Of a stretch of 17,440 nucleotides of DNA, positions 15,316 through 17,440 are shown piece after piece. A program made the position numbers and the translations under genes. The stretch's first letter is position 1; every line of letters begins with the position of its first letter. Origin of the DNA: Pseudomonas sp. UBA4194 (GTDB lineage Bacteria; Pseudomonadota; Gammaproteobacteria; Pseudomonadales; Pseudomonadaceae); assembly GCF_002379585.1 (NCBI RefSeq), contig NZ_DFUE01000079.1, forward strand, positions 11,638 through 29,077, written 5' to 3'. The notes beneath the pieces were generated by a model, which ran no database searches, was not told the DNA's origin, and saw nothing but the letters and a program-made list of their open reading frames with translations.

Positions 15316-17077
15316 CGTTCTGACCTCCGGCACTCGCGGAATCCTTGGCATTGCGCTCTTTGTCGGCGGGGTCTTTCACCACTGTGGGCGTCGAAGGCTT
15401 GGGCATCAGCGCCTTGAGCACCTGATCGCGGGTGCCGAACATATGCTGGGCGCCCTCGTTGAGCAGCAGAATCTTGTCGACCGTACCCAGTACGCTAGGT
15501 CGGTGAGTGATCATGATCACCGTAGAACCGGCCTTTTTCAGGCTGCGCAGCGCATGCACCAAGGCCACTTCCCCCGCCTCGTCCAGGTTGGAGTTGGGTT
15601 CGTCGAGCACGATCAGTGCCGGTGTACCGTACACCGCACGCGCCAGTCCGATGCGCTGTTTCTGCCCGCCGGAGAGGCCGAGGCCACCGGGGCCCAGCAA
15701 GGTGTCGTAGCCCTTGGGGAAGCGCAGGACCATCTCATGGATACCTGCGTAGCGTCCTGCCTCGATGATTTTCCCGGCGTCCAGCTCACCGAAGCGAGCA
15801 ATGTTTTCCGCCACGCTGCCGTCGAACAGTTCGATGTCCTGGGGCAGATAGCCCAAGTGCGGACCCAGCGCCTCATGGGACCACTGGCTGATCTCGGCGC
15901 TGTCCAGGCGGACAGCGCCGGCCATGGTCGGCCAGATGCCCACCAGCGCTCGGGCCAAGGTTGACTTGCCGCAAGCGCTGGGCCCAATGATCGCCAGCAC
16001 CTCACCCTTGTTCAGGGCAAAGTTGATGTCACGCACCGTGGGTAGTTTCTCGCCCGGAGGACCGACGTGGACGTTCTCCAGACGCACGGCGCCTGAAGGT
16101 GCGGGCAATGGCATGGGCTCACGCGCGCGGGGCTGCTGCTCAAGGAGCTGGCTCAGGCGTTGGTAGCTCTGGCGTGCACTGCCGAATTGCTTCCAGGAGC
16201 CGATAGCGATCTCCACGGGGGCCAGCGCCCGGCCCAGCAGCAGCGACATGGCGATCATCATGCCAGCGGAAATCTGCCCTTCCAGCACCAGCAACGCGCC
16301 CAAGCCCAACGCCAGCGATTGCCCGGAAATGCGAACGAAACGGGTCATGGAGGTGATTCGCGCACTGCGATCGCTAGCCCGTGCCTGGGCGGTGATGATG
16401 CCCCGCTGCAGGAAAGACCAGCGCTGACGCAAGGCCGGCAGCATGCCCAGCGCCTGAATCACTTCGGCATTGTGCAGGGTGCTGTTGACATAGCTGGCGG
16501 ACTTCACCGACATCTGGTTGGCTTCGGCCAGACTGGAACGGGTTGCCAGTTCACCCCAGATAGCCAGGCCGATGAGCACCAGGGCCAGCACCAGCGTCAT
16601 GACGCCGAACCAGGGGTGAAAAAGAAAGGCCACTACCAGAAAGATCGGCAGCCAGGGCGCGTCGAGCATGGCAATCAACCCTTGGCCGGTAATGAATTGG
16701 CGCAAGGTGGCCAGGTCGCTGAGCACTTGAGCGGGGTTGGTACTGTGCTCCTTCAGGCTGCGTTGGAACGCAGCATCGAAGATCCGCTCGCCCAGCAGCT
16801 CATCGAGTCCGGCACTCATGCGAATCATGACCTGGCCACGGAGCCACTCGATCAACCCGCTGAGCATGAACAGACCCAGGGTGATGAGGGTCAGCATCAG
16901 CAGCGTGGTTTCATTGCGACTGGTCAGGACGCGATCGTAGACCTGCATCATGTACAGCGAAGGGACCAGCACCAACAGGTTGATGACGCCGCTGAACAGG
17001 GCCAGAGCCCAGAATACGCGACGATAGCTGAGCAAGGCGGCATCGATATCGTGCCTTGGATCAAGAAGCAAGCGCAT
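15308..17077 (-). CDS. Type I secretion ABC transporter (PrtD/AprD-like), fused permease-ATPase
   Basis: This 589-residue inner-membrane exporter half-molecule would dimerise. The membrane domain (about residues 20-300) begins VFWALALFSGVINLLVLVPSLYMMQVYDRVL in full, the usual opening of this family, with no N-terminal C39 peptidase-like region. The ATPase domain (about 330-555) is intact: GPSACGKST (365-373), Q-loop Gln413, LSGGQ (468-472), LIVLDEP (488-494) and His525. A Lys/Asp/Ala-rich tail (560-589) is extra. Family members export RTX proteins, metalloproteases or haemophores with uncleaved C-terminal signals. The ATG at 17077 lacks a clear ribosome site, but an in-frame TAG lies nine codons upstream with no better start between. 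It leads the three-gene operon. Confidence 0.93.
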   Translation of the reverse strand: MRLLLDPRHDIDAALLSYRRVFWALALFSGVINLLVLVPSLYMMQVYDRVLTSRNETTLLMLTLITLGLFMLSGLIEWLRGQVMIRMSAGLDELLGERIFDAAFQRSLKEHSTNPAQVLSDLATLRQFITGQGLIAMLDAPWLPIFLVVAFLFHPWFGVMTLVLALVLIGLAIWGELATRSSLAEANQMSVKSASYVNSTLHNAEVIQALGMLPALRQRWSFLQRGIITAQARASDRSARITSMTRFVRISGQSLALGLGALLVLEGQISAGMMIAMSLLLGRALAPVEIAIGSWKQFGSARQSYQRLSQLLEQQPRAREPMPLPAPSGAVRLENVHVGPPGEKLPTVRDINFALNKGEVLAIIGPSACGKSTLARALVGIWPTMAGAVRLDSAEISQWSHEALGPHLGYLPQDIELFDGSVAENIARFGELDAGKIIEAGRYAGIHEMVLRFPKGYDTLLGPGGLGLSGGQKQRIGLARAVYGTPALIVLDEPNSNLDEAGEVALVHALRSLKKAGSTVIMITHRPSVLGTVDKILLLNEGAQHMFGTRDQVLKALMPKPSTPTVVKDPADKERNAKDSASAGGQNDA

Positions 17078-17336
17078 AAGTCGTTGACCCAGATGCTGGA
17101 TTCGCTACCAGACCGTCCATGGAAGAGGTTGTTCAGCCATCATGGCTGACGCGTATCGGACAGGTGCGAAAGAGGTTACCGAAGGTGCGCCTCGTGATGT
17201 AACGAGATTTTCAAGGCTGACAGTTGTGTAACGGGAGGTTAGCAAGAGAACGGCGGATTAACGTCACATTTCGTCGGAAATGTGAAGAAGTGGCGGTTTA
17301 TTGGCGAATTGAGGTGTGAGGGTAGAGGGAGGGATT
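17078..17336. other. Upstream region of the type I secretion operon
   Basis: No gene is recognised in these 259 bases. Two short minus-strand frames, starting near 17141 and 17120 and encoding 11 and 19 residues, look accidental. A small stem CTCGT-N6-ACGAG lies at 17191-17206. A TTGAAA hexamer on the minus strand (near 17208) could be a -35 element, but I see no convincing -10. The operon promoter is presumably here. Confidence 0.5.
17264..17285. promoter_or_regulatory. Perfect inverted repeat upstream of the secretion operon
   Basis: TCACATTTC and GAAATGTGA form a 9-base perfect inverted repeat around GTCG, about 190 bases before the ABC exporter start. It has no U tract on either strand and its stem is A/T-rich, so an operator is more likely than a terminator. 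The binding protein is unknown. Confidence 0.45.
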
Positions 17337-17440
17337 GGTGGGGAATGGTCCCCTCACCCCAGCCCTCTCCCTTGGGGAGAGGGAGCTAGAAGCGGATCGG
17401 GGTGGCCGATACACCAGCATACGGCTCCCTCTCCCTCAGG
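17337..17440. repeat. Long dispersed palindromic repeat, copy E (partial)
   Basis: The left arm (GGAATGGTCCCCTCACCCC) and an inner unit starting GCTAGAAGCGGATCGGGGTGG are present; the right arm is cut by the window end after CTCCCTCTCCCTCAGG. The inner unit has the same orientation as copy B. With copy D it brackets the type I secretion operon. Confidence 0.85.

Noticed and set aside
15316..15351. Upstream ATG for the membrane fusion protein
   Set aside because: The ATG at 15315 has a GGAGG site at proper spacing and a short overlap typical of coupling.
14146..17149. Plus-strand frames opposite the fusion protein and ABC exporter
   Set aside because: Antisense shadows of strongly supported genes, with no motifs.

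Overview
The window looks like a chromosomal segment of a fluorescent-type Pseudomonas (putida/fluorescens/syringae complex). The coding sequence is GC-rich. Dispersed REP elements of the Pseudomonas type (GTAGGAGCGG...CGCGAAGG) are present, and there is a CrcZ/CrcY/CrcX-type regulatory RNA, a family known to me only from Pseudomonas. Five copies of a second, longer palindromic repeat, with arms reading ATGGTCCCCTCACCCC, sit at the borders between gene modules.

Left module (about 197-7685, all + strand): a crotonase-fold enzyme; a Tat-type periplasmic binding protein of the spermidine/putrescine family; a PotA-like ATPase; a permease fusing two membrane domains in one chain; an acyl-CoA ligase; and an IclR regulator. 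The binding protein, ATPase, permease and ligase are nearly contiguous (gaps of 12 and 3 bases and one ATGA overlap). The layout suggests a carboxylic acid, possibly an amine- or betaine-containing one, that is imported, activated to a CoA thioester and processed by the crotonase. The substrate is not identifiable from sequence. A near-identical sequence of about 24 bases lies upstream of both the first gene and iclR, which makes it a strong candidate for the IclR operator.

Middle module (7697-11813): after a repeat copy comes an exported protein joining a PstS-like phosphate-binding domain to a C-terminal OmpA peptidoglycan-binding domain. It is convergent with an acyl-CoA dehydrogenase gene, which is divergent from a LysR-type regulator; a short perfect palindrome lies between those two.

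RNA module (11917-12427): inverted TGTTAC/GTAACA half-sites, a sigma-54 -24/-12 promoter, and then about 360 bases with no credible reading frame. That stretch carries six A-rich AAnAAnAA motifs separated by small hairpins and ends in a strong hairpin. This is the hallmark of the Hfq/Crc-sequestering RNAs that control carbon catabolite repression. Because cbrB and pcnB are not adjacent, it is more likely crcX or crcY than crcZ.

Right module (12632-17077, - strand): a complete type I secretion apparatus (ABC exporter, membrane fusion protein, TolC-family outer membrane protein) in the order ABC-MFP-OMP, translationally coupled. No secreted substrate gene is visible; it may lie beyond the right edge. 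Upstream of it are a 9-bp perfect inverted repeat and another copy of the long repeat, cut by the window end.
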